The position numbers and the translations under genes were made by a program. From Bacteroidales bacterium (lineage in GTDB: Bacteria > Bacteroidota > Bacteroidia > Bacteroidales > UBA1715), in the NCBI GenBank assembly GCA_012519815.1, contig JAAYPM010000001.1, forward strand, positions 1 through 38,901: a stretch of 38,901 bases of DNA, given 5' to 3'. Under the pieces are notes generated by a model, which was given only the letters and a program-made list of their open reading frames with translations, was not told the DNA's origin and did not search any database. Each line of letters opens with the position of its first letter. Position 1 is the first letter of the stretch. Below, piece after piece: positions 28,201-36,415 of the stretch.

Positions 28201-29592
28201 AGAGGCTTGCACGGCAGTTCTCAATGAAATATATCCTAATTTTGTATTAATTTCAAATTCATTCGGACGTAAAAGCACTGCCTGTTCAATCTTTTCATAA
28301 TCTCGTCCTTGTTCATATTTACCTTGCAATAGAGACGAAATGCTGCTCACATTTCTAATTCCTTGTATGCTACGGATTTTCTTATACAAATCTCCATTTT
28401 TGGGAAGATTATATTTTGTACCTTGAGGCTGATGTTCATAATTATCGCCCAAATCTGTTAAAGCCAAAATATTTCGAGCATCTTCTCGTCCCGACGAAGT
28501 TTGTGTAACCCAAATTTCCACTTTACGAATAATAATTCCCGTAGAAATTTCGGGTACATTATCAAATGCACCTTCATACGCATCTCTAAAATAATGTCCT
28601 AAAAAATAATGTTTATTTCGTTCGTAGTTATCGCAACGCACAAGAAACTCTTCGGACTGTGCACCACCTTCAACCGAAATTGATTTAAATTCTCCTTGCT
28701 GACGAGAGAAAACTCCCGAAACAAATAATTTACCAAATTGCAAATCTGTTTTTACTCCAAATAAACTTTGACTTCCAGTAATTAGTGAGCTATTAAGCGG
28801 GAAGGAAACATTTCCGAATTCAATTTTTTTAATAATTTCATCTTCATCACCTTCATATTCGAGTTTAATTTCTCGTTCAAATTCAAACTGAGCCTCAGTG
28901 TCATATTTTACTACTAATGACATTTTATCGCCAATATTTCCTGTAACACTCATTTGAATTTTAGTATCAAACACAGGTTGCGTGCTTCGTTGTTGTTTTT
29001 TTGTAAATCGCGGATTTCGATTATTTGTATGTTTAAATCCGAAGGTTAATTCTGCAGCTCCTTGCGGAGAAATATCGACTTTATTTTCAGCAAAAAAACC
29101 CGCATCTTTTTTAGAGCCAAGATTTAAATTTGACACAAATTCAGATTCATCGCCACTACGATTTGCAGCAGCACGATTTTGCCAATACTGACTTTTTCGT
29201 TGTTGAGCAGAAAAATCAAAATATTCCTTTGGGGTCATTGCATACGGGACACCTATAGGCACATCGCCCATCATTTTTTGTGCTACATATTCATTAGTTT
29301 GTTCATTATAACGAACATCATAATACACTGTTGGAGATGGTTTTAACCGCATTCCCGATGATTCATTTTGTTTTTGTTCAAACGGGTTTGGCGACTCTTT
29401 AGGAAGAGGGAATGGTAATTCAGGCAAAGTGTCAGGAATAGAGTCGTTTGGCACATTATCGTTATCTAAGAAATCGTTTCTTGAAGAAACAAAAACGGCA
29501 GCAGACGTTATCATTATGCCTACTACCACAAACAAAAATACGAAATATGTTGCTTTTAAAAACTTCAATACTATACGCAAAAAATTACACAT
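22288..29592 (-). CDS. sprA: Cell-surface protein SprA (T9SS outer-membrane translocon)
   Basis: About 2434 residues, the expected size for SprA/Sov. It has an N-terminal hydrophobic segment (about residues 15–35), a Pro-rich linker, and the long β-rich body. Recognisable SprA stretches include LVVKYDTEAQFEFEREIKLEYEG, VSVNYSVSEGTYIPGYK, RWGGLMLPL, and the closing NLRFSLI. In Flavobacterium johnsoniae and Porphyromonas gingivalis, this protein forms the giant barrel through which T9SS substrates cross the outer membrane, and it is needed for gliding. I use the ATG at 29592; a GTG 15 bp upstream is possible. It follows ruvA closely, an arrangement also known in other Bacteroidota. A G8 run (26701–26708) lies within the WGGL codons. 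Confidence 0.95.
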   Translation of the reverse strand: MCNFLRIVLKFLKATYFVFLFVVVGIMITSAAVFVSSRNDFLDNDNVPNDSIPDTLPELPFPLPKESPNPFEQKQNESSGMRLKPSPTVYYDVRYNEQTNEYVAQKMMGDVPIGVPYAMTPKEYFDFSAQQRKSQYWQNRAAANRSGDESEFVSNLNLGSKKDAGFFAENKVDISPQGAAELTFGFKHTNNRNPRFTKKQQRSTQPVFDTKIQMSVTGNIGDKMSLVVKYDTEAQFEFEREIKLEYEGDEDEIIKKIEFGNVSFPLNSSLITGSQSLFGVKTDLQFGKLFVSGVFSRQQGEFKSISVEGGAQSEEFLVRCDNYERNKHYFLGHYFRDAYEGAFDNVPEISTGIIIRKVEIWVTQTSSGREDARNILALTDLGDNYEHQPQGTKYNLPKNGDLYKKIRSIQGIRNVSSISSLLQGKYEQGRDYEKIEQAVLLRPNEFEINTKLGYISLRTAVQASRILAVAYEYEYQGEIYQVGEFSNDGVEHPEVLIVKMLKSPQANPQYNNWDLMMKNVYSIGGYQISNDDFVLDILYEDDRTGTPIPYLSEGDIKGENFLSVFNLDNSTVDNLPYKDGRFDFFEGYTINSARGLIYFPVLEPFGSYLSEKINDPDIAQKYVYTQLYDSTQSAARQVSEKNKFILKGQYKSNVRSEIYLNATQIQEGSVTVTAGGRTLVEGADYTVDYVGGTVKIINEGLLQSGSNIQVNFENNPLFNMKTKTLMGTRFDYRYTKNINFGGTLMRLNEQPMVHKVGFDDYPINNTIWGLDATYSTQSNAITSFVDKYVPFVSAKEESSIQIAGEFAQLIPGQSKYISDAVELDNFENTEGRIYLREPTSWRMASTPQGQKNLFPEGDFFNNRASRFNAAHISWYDINRSFYDRTSVVSRNVQQEPFSRAVMETNLFPNKDVEVFNNLPLSLLNIAYYPSERGQYNYDTDGMPGISSGLNADGSLKNPASRWGGLMLPLTTTDFEETNIEYIEFWLMDPFITDTSGTHKGGDFYINLGRISEDVLRDGKKSAENGMTTEHGRYEETVWGRVPNYLVVETGFSNSVEREVQDVGLDGLSDDQERVFFASYLNEIKQIVTPEVFEQFYADPSADNFYSYRDNRGTERDIVWRYRYFSRIDGNSPSGSSEGSASYRPDMEDVNNDNTLQETEAYYQYKISLRPKDMVVGKNFIVDNVQEFIDGKAAGTWYQFKIPIDTDLKQRIGDISDFRDIPFMRMFLKDFEDSVVLRIAEFSLVYSSWRRYTQPLYEPGEYDIFNDSEFDVSVVNIEQNSNRTPVNYILPPGVKRVIDPMNTQLRELNESALSLTVLDLDDGNSKAVYKMFNRDFRQFGKIEMFIHAEALIDEEHLLDYGDLVAFIRIGSDFTENFYEYEIPLEFTRHISEGESKYSGNSYDDRLAVWPQNNMLSVDLDVLKNLKLERDKMIQDESIPDLQMYHLFTMPHGNNKMSVKGRPSMSNVRTIMLGVRNPKKSSKNMNDDGLAKSGIVWFNELRLTDINDQGGWAAIASARVGVSDFATISLAAKTSQPGFGSIDQKVFERSQEQLFQYDVASNVALHKFFPEQWGLSVPFYVDFSEIYITPQYDPTNPDILLKNSLNNMSTKQQKDSLLSMSQDFTRRSSYNFTNVKITKQDSKPGPFNIGNFSTSYAYNSKYMYNIDYVKQYDHQYRVDFNYSFNMRPKVYEPFKKNSVALIRDINFYLLPTSLTIRNDWDRTYREQQRRNLSSSVELPVFASKWFDWNRTYAVRYNLAKNIKVTYDAINQARINEPDGVIDKTDESIWQDYKREVWSNMKQLGSNKQFSQKVGLTYKLPLDKIKMLNWINSDYKYSGTYDWLLGSQLANNQDFGNFLKNSNTKSIDANLNFTRLYQKSDYLKGVERRMRRTGRAQTQKKESVKYEENNVNVTQSEVYVINHRLRAEDIRITVIDEQGQLVLGQTKLVSDVRAEFTPTRTAKNVKIVVVGRKVIEESPFTKIMDNVVNTLMMTKTVSVNYSVSEGTYIPGYKYSTKVFGLYDPLTGNQIPGIPYVLGIIPADLDENLTTTNWIVDNDLISDKFKQTYSNQLRLQASLQPVSNMRITLNSDRRFSENYVRYLIGQDAINHANAQIDGNYSMSYNTIATSFNSDKAYELFKKNRIKIAHRLAVERFGEVYEVDPTTGFPKYFDQTTQDVLLPAFVSAYSGKTTDDVYLDSYFMPMFLSVKDFFRTLNWRFSYNGLARLEMFKKHFKSLNINHAYASTYNIGAYQTFTSAAMFDDLFMNPSNGELYVAPQYDVKNVSITERFNPIIGIDARLQNNFTAKFEVRNNRTVTLSFTNTEISENTGFEFVIGGGYVFEKFKVSLNNQTYDNDLNVRIDFSIRDNQTVRRNIVEDVTRVISGTKMFSFKSYADYMLNERFTLRFFLDYNLNSPYTNGYNTSSVSGGVNLRFSLI

Positions 29593-29619
29593 AAACAAAG
29601 TACGCACATGACTTTTCTA

Positions 29620-30201
29620 TTACAATCGTTTCAAAGCAATTTTTACAATCTCCTCAACAGACGACACCGCTTCTTCTTTTATTATTTTTTGCAATTGTTT
29701 TTCCACTGATTTTTTTGAAAATCCCAGCATAATTAATGCAGATAACGCTTCATCAAACAAACTATTGCTTTGTGTTACAAATAAATCAGTATTTACACCA
29801 TCACGCGAAACCTTATCTTTTAAATCAATAATTACCCTTTGTGCCGTTTTTGCACCAATACCTTTTACACTCTGAATAAGAGCCACATCTCCAGCAATTA
29901 TTGCTTGAGCGAGTTCACTTGTTTGTAATTTTGATAAAATAACACGTGCAGTATTTGCACCAATTCCTGAAACAGAAATTAGCAAACGAAACATTTTTCG
30001 TTCCTCTTCGTGTAAAAAGCCATACAAATCAAAGGTATCCTCTCTAATAACTTCGTGAAGGAGCATAGTAGTAGAGGTATTTAATTTTAATTTTTCACAT
30101 GTGATAAGAGAAATGTTCACAAAATACCCAAGTCCGTTTGTTTCAATAATAACATACGTAGGAGTAAGTGTTTTAACTGTTCCCGAAATAAATTCAAGCA
30201 T
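29620..30201 (-). CDS. ruvA: Holliday junction branch-migration protein RuvA
   Basis: A 193-residue protein with the RuvA order: N-terminal OB fold (MLEFISGTVKTLTPTYVIIETNGLGYFVNIS), central helix-hairpin-helix pair (ISVSGIGANTARVILS and IQSVKGIGAKTAQRVIIDLKDK), and C-terminal domain III (FDEALSALIMLGFSKKSVEKQL) that contacts RuvB. RuvA binds four-way junctions and recruits RuvB for branch migration in recombination repair. It lies 7 bp after pdxA and about 27 bp before sprA, all on the minus strand. Confidence 0.97.
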   Translation of the reverse strand: MLEFISGTVKTLTPTYVIIETNGLGYFVNISLITCEKLKLNTSTTMLLHEVIREDTFDLYGFLHEEERKMFRLLISVSGIGANTARVILSKLQTSELAQAIIAGDVALIQSVKGIGAKTAQRVIIDLKDKVSRDGVNTDLFVTQSNSLFDEALSALIMLGFSKKSVEKQLQKIIKEEAVSSVEEIVKIALKRL

Positions 30202-30208
30202 ATATAAT

Positions 30209-31231
30209 TTATTTAAGTTGGTTTGTTAGTAATGTTTCATTTTGTGAGCGTTTTTTAAACACATCGCAGGCCATATAAATAGCTTTTATAAACGAATTTT
30301 CTGAAGCCACATTTTGCCCTACAATATCATAGGCAGTTCCGTGCCCGGGCGAAACGCGTACTATAGGCAATCCTGCGGTAAAGTTTACGGCAGAATCAAA
30401 ATCAAGTGCTTTAAACGGAGCAAGAATTTGGTCGTGATACATGCCCAATATTGCATCAAAATTTTTATACTCAGCTGCACCAAAAAATCCATCGGCAGAA
30501 TATGGACCAAGAGCCATAATACCTTTATCACGTGCTTCTAATAAAGCTGGTTTAATAATTTCCTGTTCTTCGTTACCTATTATACCATTATCGCCAGCAT
30601 GAGGATTTAAGCCTAAAACTGCAATCCGAGGTTTTCTAATACCAAAATCAACAAAAAGAGATGTATTCAACACCTCTAATTTTTGTACAATTTTATCTTT
30701 CGTAATATACGATGCAACTTCGGCAATAGGAACGTGTGCAGCAACCACACCAACTCTCATTAAATCACTTATAAGCACCATTAAATACGAATCAGTTTCA
30801 AATTCCGAAGCAAAAAATTCGGTATGTCCCGGAAATGTAAATCCTGCCTCGGTTATTGCCTGTTTATTAATAGGAGCAGTTACAATTACATCAATATTTC
30901 CATCTTTTAAATCACGCACCGCACATTGCAATGCATCAAAGGCAGCTTTTCCTGAATCTTTTGTTGTAACTCCGAGTTCCACACGCACATCTTCATTCAC
31001 ACAATTAATAACGTTTATGCGTTTTGGATGTGCTTCGGTAATAGAATTAATAAGATTAAAAGGAGGAACATCAAGCTGTTTTTTATGAAAAGCCGCAGCT
31101 TTTGATGAGCCATATACCGTTATTTGTTTACCATCAAGCATACGAGAATCTGCAAATGCTTTCATAATTACCTCATAGCCTATTCCATTCATGTCGCCGT
31201 GCGTAATTCCTATTCGAATAATAGTGTCCAT
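30209..31231 (-). CDS. pdxA: 4-hydroxythreonine-4-phosphate dehydrogenase PdxA
   Basis: A 340-residue enzyme that oxidises 4-phosphohydroxy-L-threonine with NAD(P)+ in the DXP-dependent pathway of pyridoxal 5'-phosphate synthesis. Family motifs: ITHGDMNGIGYEV (9–21), GHTEFF (135–140), and three metal-binding histidines H166 (VAAHVP), H211 (LNPHAGDNG) and H266 (MYHDQ). It is the first gene of a probable pdxA–ruvA–sprA–porin operon; a TAnnTTTG element lies at 31276–31283. Confidence 0.96.
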   Translation of the reverse strand: MDTIIRIGITHGDMNGIGYEVIMKAFADSRMLDGKQITVYGSSKAAAFHKKQLDVPPFNLINSITEAHPKRINVINCVNEDVRVELGVTTKDSGKAAFDALQCAVRDLKDGNIDVIVTAPINKQAITEAGFTFPGHTEFFASEFETDSYLMVLISDLMRVGVVAAHVPIAEVASYITKDKIVQKLEVLNTSLFVDFGIRKPRIAVLGLNPHAGDNGIIGNEEQEIIKPALLEARDKGIMALGPYSADGFFGAAEYKNFDAILGMYHDQILAPFKALDFDSAVNFTAGLPIVRVSPGHGTAYDIVGQNVASENSFIKAIYMACDVFKKRSQNETLLTNQLK

Positions 31232-31275
31232 ATATTGTTTTCTTTAATAATAGAGATACTCCTCAAAATATCGAA

Positions 31276-31283
31276 CAAAGATA
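31276..31283 (-). promoter_or_regulatory. Putative −7 element of the pdxA–ruvA–sprA–porin operon
   Basis: On the minus strand TATCTTTG matches TAnnTTTG, 44 bp upstream of the pdxA ATG. The only TTTG upstream is ~29 bp away, so the −33 part is not convincing. No other −7-like element is visible between pepA and the porin gene start regions. Confidence 0.45.
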
Positions 31284-31345
31284 GAAAATTGTTGTGAGCA
31301 CTCTTATTTTTACAAAAAATTTATTTGTTTATTTTTAAAAATGTA

Positions 31346-32761
31346 TTATTTCCATGATTTTAGAAATTCCATAATTGTTCTAATACCAAATCCAGTACCT
31401 CCAATTCCTTTATATGCTGATTTTGTTTTTAGAAAAGCCGAACCAGAAATATCCATATGAATCCATGGATATTTTACAAATTTCTGTAAAAATTTACCTG
31501 CCGTAATTGCCCCAGCCACAGGACCTCCCACGTTTTTAATATCGGCAATATCAGAAATAATTAATTTTTCGTACATATCCCACAATGGAAATTCTACTAA
31601 TGGTTCCCACACCTGCATACTTGCCTGTATAAGTTTTTGTAGATATTCTGCATGAGTTCCCATACAAACTGCGGCATGTTCGCCAACTGCGGCATTGGCA
31701 GCACCAGTAAGTGTTGCTATATCTATTACAAGTTTTGGATTAAATTCTGCAGCATAATCTAAGGCATCAGCCAAAATCATTCTCCCTTCGGCATCGGTAT
31801 TTAAAACCTCTACTGTTGTTCCGCTTCGCATACTCACAACATCTCCGGGTGCATACGCATTACCCGAAAGTCGATTATCGGTTATAGGAATAAGTGCATG
31901 AACTAGATGCGGAAAATTTATATCTGCAAGTGCTTTCATAATACCAACAACCGCAGCAGCACCGCCCATATCGGCTTTCATAGTTTCCATATACGAGGAA
32001 GGACTTTTTATGCTTAATCCACCTGTGTCAAACACAATTCCTTTTCCTACTAATACCAAAGCTTGCTCTTTTGAGTTATTTGGATTCCATTCAATATGCA
32101 CAAATTGCGGTTCATCAACACTTCCTTTATTTACCGCTAACAATCCGCCCATATTTTGCTCTTGTATCCACGCTTTATTATGCACGCAAACTCGTGCTGC
32201 TGTGTTTTGAAACAAGGCAGCAATTCTTTCGGCAAATACTGAAGATGAAAGTGTAGAAACTGGTTCGTTTACACAATTTCGAGCTTCAAAAATAGCAGAA
32301 GAAATAAACTGAATACGATTAAGATTGTTTGCTTCAAACCCAACACATGCAATGCGAGAAAGAGTATGTGCTTTTTTTTCGGATTTATAAGTGGTAAACA
32401 TATATGAACTCAAATAAAAGCTTTCTATACAGGCATATGCAATGTCTTGAGACGATTGTAGATTGAGTATCACCGTTTCTGTATAATCTTGAGCACAGGC
32501 ATTAAAAACCTGTGAGACTTTTTTTCGCAATTCATCTCTCTCTTCATCATTCGTTACCCATGCTGTTTGCACACAAAATACAAATTCATTAAGTGTTTCA
32601 ACAGAAATCACATCTTTTTCCGAAATGTTTGTTCTTTTTTTAAACATACTACGCACCGAATCAGAAAGCGATGCAGTAAAAATATCTTGAAACTGCGGTA
32701 CTAAAACTATTTTACAAGCGTATTTTTCAATATTTTCGGCAGAGTCAATAAGTAATTCCAT
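31346..32761 (-). CDS. Leucyl aminopeptidase (family M17)
   Basis: A 471-residue cytosolic peptidase with the full M17 active site: K240 and D245 (VGKGIVFDTGG), K252, D264 (MKADMGGAAA), and D323, E325, R327 in the signature NTDAEGRMIL (321–330). These bind two metals and remove N-terminal residues from peptides. The N-terminal ~160 residues form the poorly conserved macro-like domain. It is transcribed away from mqnC with a 41-bp gap between their start codons. Confidence 0.95.
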   Translation of the reverse strand: MELLIDSAENIEKYACKIVLVPQFQDIFTASLSDSVRSMFKKRTNISEKDVISVETLNEFVFCVQTAWVTNDEERDELRKKVSQVFNACAQDYTETVILNLQSSQDIAYACIESFYLSSYMFTTYKSEKKAHTLSRIACVGFEANNLNRIQFISSAIFEARNCVNEPVSTLSSSVFAERIAALFQNTAARVCVHNKAWIQEQNMGGLLAVNKGSVDEPQFVHIEWNPNNSKEQALVLVGKGIVFDTGGLSIKSPSSYMETMKADMGGAAAVVGIMKALADINFPHLVHALIPITDNRLSGNAYAPGDVVSMRSGTTVEVLNTDAEGRMILADALDYAAEFNPKLVIDIATLTGAANAAVGEHAAVCMGTHAEYLQKLIQASMQVWEPLVEFPLWDMYEKLIISDIADIKNVGGPVAGAITAGKFLQKFVKYPWIHMDISGSAFLKTKSAYKGIGGTGFGIRTIMEFLKSWK

Positions 32762-32802
32762 ATTTTTGTATTTTATTTATTCGGTAAAAATACAAAATTT
32801 GT

Positions 32803-33894
32803 ATGATGAATATGCAGACAATTACAACAAAGGCATTACAACGAGAAGATTTAACACTCGAAGAAGGTATGTTTTTGTACACACATGCATCACTCAGCGA
32901 ATTAATGTTTATTGCAAACGAAATTCGTAAAACAATTCGTCCCAACAATATTGTTACATGGATAATAGACAGAAATGTAAACATTACCAATGTGTGCGTA
33001 TCGCGATGTACATTTTGCAACTTTCACACACTTATTCATAAAGAAGACGGATATATTACTCAAATAGAGGAATATGCACAAAAAATAAAAGAACTTGAAG
33101 CGTATGGAGGAAATCAATTATTAATTCAAGGCGGAATGCATCCGAAATTAGGAATTGATTTTTATGTTGATTTATTTACACAACTAAAAACACTCTTTCC
33201 GCACATAAAACTCCACGCCTTAGGTCCGCCCGAAGTTGCGTATATTGCACAACGAGCACATATGAGTTATGCTGACACGCTGCGTACCTTACAAAAAGCA
33301 GGTTTAGACAGTTTGCCGGGAGCTGGAGCAGAAATATTGCAGAATCACATTCGTAAAGAAATTTCACCCGGAAAATGCTCTGCAGACGAATGGCTTGCTG
33401 TTATGAGAGAAGCTCATAAACTAAACATAACAACCTCGGCAACAATGATGTATGGACATGTTGAAACAATAGAAGATAGATTACAACATCTTATTGCACT
33501 TCGTAATCTTCAAAGTGAAAAACCGCATTATTCCGAAGGATTTACCGCGTTTATTCCGTGGCCATTTTATAGCAAAAACACAGAATTAGCCAAAAAGCAC
33601 AAAAAAAGCTTTTCGATACAACATGCAGAGTATGTGCGTATGATTGCAATAAGTAGAATAATGCTCACCAATATTTCGCACATTCAAGCATCATGGCTTA
33701 CTGTTGGCATACCAACGGCACAAGTTTGTTTATATGCAGGAGCACATGATTTAGGATCAATTATGATTGAAGAAAATGTTGTTTCACAAGCAGGTGCGAC
33801 CTACAGTGTTAAAAAAAATCAATTAGCCCAAGCTATCCGCGAAGCAGGATTTATTCCAAAACAACGCAATCAAAAATATGAGATTATAGAATAG
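32803..33894 (+). CDS. mqnC: Cyclic dehypoxanthinyl futalosine synthase MqnC
   Basis: A 363-residue radical SAM enzyme. The [4Fe-4S] cluster Cys are C65, C69 and C72 (CVSRCTFC). Downstream are LIQGGMHP, SLPGAGAEIL, ISPGKCSADEW, TTSATMMYGHVET and FTAFIPWPF, which fit MqnC (cyclisation of dehypoxanthine futalosine) better than the related MqnE or CofH. It would act in the futalosine route to menaquinone. Several ATGs lie close together (residues 1, 2 and 4); I use the first. It converges on the PFK gene with a 13-bp gap. Confidence 0.9.
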   Translation: MMNMQTITTKALQREDLTLEEGMFLYTHASLSELMFIANEIRKTIRPNNIVTWIIDRNVNITNVCVSRCTFCNFHTLIHKEDGYITQIEEYAQKIKELEAYGGNQLLIQGGMHPKLGIDFYVDLFTQLKTLFPHIKLHALGPPEVAYIAQRAHMSYADTLRTLQKAGLDSLPGAGAEILQNHIRKEISPGKCSADEWLAVMREAHKLNITTSATMMYGHVETIEDRLQHLIALRNLQSEKPHYSEGFTAFIPWPFYSKNTELAKKHKKSFSIQHAEYVRMIAISRIMLTNISHIQASWLTVGIPTAQVCLYAGAHDLGSIMIEENVVSQAGATYSVKKNQLAQAIREAGFIPKQRNQKYEIIE

Positions 33895-33907
33895 TGTACC
33901 ATAAACC

Positions 33908-35242
33908 TCATTTTGTTTTACCCATATCTATTGGTTGTCGCGTAGCCTCTAACACATTCCACCAAAATTCGCCTTCAATATTAATTTTTTTACGTGTTTC
34001 TGTAGCAGTTGCAATAGGAACTAATGTAAAATGTGCATTCCAATATCCTACAATAAAATCAGTTCGTCCTGCCATAGCAGCATGCACCGCTTTATGTGTT
34101 AATTGTGCACAAAATTTACTGTCGTTTGCGTTTGCGGGAATACTGCGAATTATATAACTTGGATCGATATATTTTACCGCGACGGGAATATTTTTCGCAT
34201 CAAAATATTCATTAATTTTTTGATGTAAAAACACACCTATATCTTTATGAATAATATTTCCAGATGCATCTTTTTGTATTTTTTCATCAGAAAACAACGA
34301 CTGCCCTGCCCCTTCGGCAACTACAACAACGGCATGTTTTTTATGTTTCAAACGTGTTTCTAAATGATTTAAAAACCCATTTTTATGAACAGGATCATCT
34401 AAACAAAAATCCATTTCAGGAATAAGAACAAAATTCACATCAGGAACTGCAAGAGCTGCATTTGCTGCAATAAACCCCGAATCTCGTCCCATAAGTTTTA
34501 TAAGTGCCACACCATTTTGTGCACCTTTTGCTTCGTTATGTGCATTCAAAATAATTTCTTGAGCCGTAGTAAATGCCGATTCAAAACCAAACGATTTTTC
34601 AATATAACTAATATCATTATCAATTGTTTTAGGAATACCTGCTATTGAAATATTAAGCCCACGTGCCTGTATTTCTTGAAAAATAGCATGAGCGCCACGC
34701 AATGTGCCATCGCCACCAATACAAAACAAAATAGAAATATTATGTCGTTCAAGTGTATCAACAAGCACATCAACAGGTTGTTCGCCTCGCGATGTTCCAA
34801 GCATGCTACCACCTGTTTTATGGATATCGTCAACCAATTCTGGATTTAATTCAACAAAAGGCAATTCATTTTTAGGATTTAAACCTGCATAACCATATTG
34901 TACGCCAAAAATTTTAAAAACGCCATATCTATCCCACAGTTGATTTACCAAACCGCGAATCACATTGTTTAATCCCGGACATAAACCGCCACAGGTAACA
35001 ATAGCAACTTTTGTTTTTGCTGGTTCAAAATATAAAAACTCTTTTGGTCCAGGACGTTCAAAGGAGAGAGGTTCAATGCCTTTTTTACATTCTTCAATGC
35101 CTTTTTTGTACGAAACTGAATATAAAATTCGTTCGTCATCTTCCACATAATCATACATTCCATCGCCTTTAACTTTTGAAAGTTTTAGCGGTGTTTTTAT
35201 GGTACATTTTCCTAATCGAGAAATTTCAAATTTTTTATTCAT
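33908..35242 (-). CDS. ATP-dependent 6-phosphofructokinase (long, group X-like)
   Basis: About 444 residues from ATG 35242 (MNKKFEISRLG). An upstream ATG at 35305 would add 21 unconserved residues and overlap the glycosyltransferase gene. Motifs: TCGGLCPGLNNVIRG, GGSMLGTSRG, IGGDGTLRGAHAI, GIPKTIDNDI, ALIKLMGRDSGF. The Gly in GGDGT points to ATP as phosphate donor (PPi enzymes have GGDD), while the Lys in PKTIDND is as in PPi enzymes; this mix is known from the long ATP-PFKs of plants and trypanosomes. It would phosphorylate fructose 6-phosphate in glycolysis. Last gene of the GT2–GT4–PFK cluster. Confidence 0.92.
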   Translation of the reverse strand: MNKKFEISRLGKCTIKTPLKLSKVKGDGMYDYVEDDERILYSVSYKKGIEECKKGIEPLSFERPGPKEFLYFEPAKTKVAIVTCGGLCPGLNNVIRGLVNQLWDRYGVFKIFGVQYGYAGLNPKNELPFVELNPELVDDIHKTGGSMLGTSRGEQPVDVLVDTLERHNISILFCIGGDGTLRGAHAIFQEIQARGLNISIAGIPKTIDNDISYIEKSFGFESAFTTAQEIILNAHNEAKGAQNGVALIKLMGRDSGFIAANAALAVPDVNFVLIPEMDFCLDDPVHKNGFLNHLETRLKHKKHAVVVVAEGAGQSLFSDEKIQKDASGNIIHKDIGVFLHQKINEYFDAKNIPVAVKYIDPSYIIRSIPANANDSKFCAQLTHKAVHAAMAGRTDFIVGYWNAHFTLVPIATATETRKKINIEGEFWWNVLEATRQPIDMGKTK

Positions 35243-35297
35243 TTTTATTCTTTTACGCAACAAAACAGTATTGTTTTTTTTGTTGCAATACTTATTA

Positions 35298-36410
35298 TCA
35301 TTCATCTAATATACGCGAACAAAACACATCCCATGCAAATTGTTTTTTATACTGACGCACCGCCTCAGAAAAAGATTCAGCACGATTATTACTAAAAAAA
35401 TCATCTAAAGCATCAGCTATTTTCTGCGGATTTTTATCACACACATATCCCACTTTGTTGTGCGGAACTATTTCAGACAATCCCCCCACATTTGTTACAA
35501 GCATAGGTTTTTCGAAATGATAGGCAATTTGTGTAATGCCACTTTGCGTTGCCGTGTGATACGTTTGAGCAATGATATCGGCTGCAGAAAAATAATATCG
35601 CACCTGTTCGTGCGAAATAAATTCATTTTTCACAATCACCTTATGTTGCAAGCCATGTTTTGCAATACGCTCAAGATATATGTGAGGAGAATCATAAAAT
35701 TCGCCTGCAACAATTACATGCACCGACTCTGTTTTCATTAAAGCACATGCATCAATCAGTAAATCAAGACCTTTATACGCTCGCACAAGTCCAAAAAACA
35801 GAATGTATTGTTTAGATTCATCAATCTGTAAAAACTCACACGCCTGTGCTCGTGGCACAAGTTCGCCAAACGTATCGTACAAAGGATGAGGAGTTTGTAC
35901 AACTTTTATATGTGGCGATATAGCACGTGCATCTTGCATAACTGATTCAGACATTGCTACGCACATATCTATATGCTTTAGAAAACGCGACATTAAAAAT
36001 TTGTCACCAAATCGAGGTTCATGTGGAATAAAATTATGACAAATTGCAACAATTTTTGTGTGCTTATTTTTTTTTACCTGTGCACATATTGTTGCCAAAG
36101 CTGGAACAAAAAACGGCATCCAGATATGAACACACAGTATATCAGGTTTTTGGCGTTTTATTTTTTTTGCCACACGAAACCACGAAAACGGAGATATAGA
36201 ATTTAGCAAAGAACTAATAAACAGATTTTCAGGCGGCTCTCCCGTGCGATATTGTGTTTTTCCGGGAAATAAAAAAGAAGGATATTGTAAAGAATATGAT
36301 ATTATTTCAGCATCGTGTCCACATTTTAAAAACTCTTGCGTGCAACGTTCATTAAAATCGGCAATTCCCCCACGTAAAGGAAATGCTGGGCCAATAGAAA
36401 CGATTTTCAT
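35298..36410 (-). CDS. Glycosyltransferase family 4 protein
   Basis: A 370-residue GT-B glycosyltransferase. The N-terminal half opens with KIVSIGPAFPLRGGIADFNERC, a glycine-rich start typical of GT4. The C-terminal half has ILFFGLVRAYKGLDLLIDA and the donor-binding region SGITQIAYHFEKPMLVTNVGGLSEIV. It has no membrane segment and probably adds a sugar from an NDP-donor to a lipid-linked or surface glycan. Acceptor and sugar cannot be told. It starts 5 bp after the GT2 stop. Confidence 0.92.
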   Translation of the reverse strand: MKIVSIGPAFPLRGGIADFNERCTQEFLKCGHDAEIISYSLQYPSFLFPGKTQYRTGEPPENLFISSLLNSISPFSWFRVAKKIKRQKPDILCVHIWMPFFVPALATICAQVKKNKHTKIVAICHNFIPHEPRFGDKFLMSRFLKHIDMCVAMSESVMQDARAISPHIKVVQTPHPLYDTFGELVPRAQACEFLQIDESKQYILFFGLVRAYKGLDLLIDACALMKTESVHVIVAGEFYDSPHIYLERIAKHGLQHKVIVKNEFISHEQVRYYFSAADIIAQTYHTATQSGITQIAYHFEKPMLVTNVGGLSEIVPHNKVGYVCDKNPQKIADALDDFFSNNRAESFSEAVRQYKKQFAWDVFCSRILDE

Positions 36411-36415
36411 GTATA

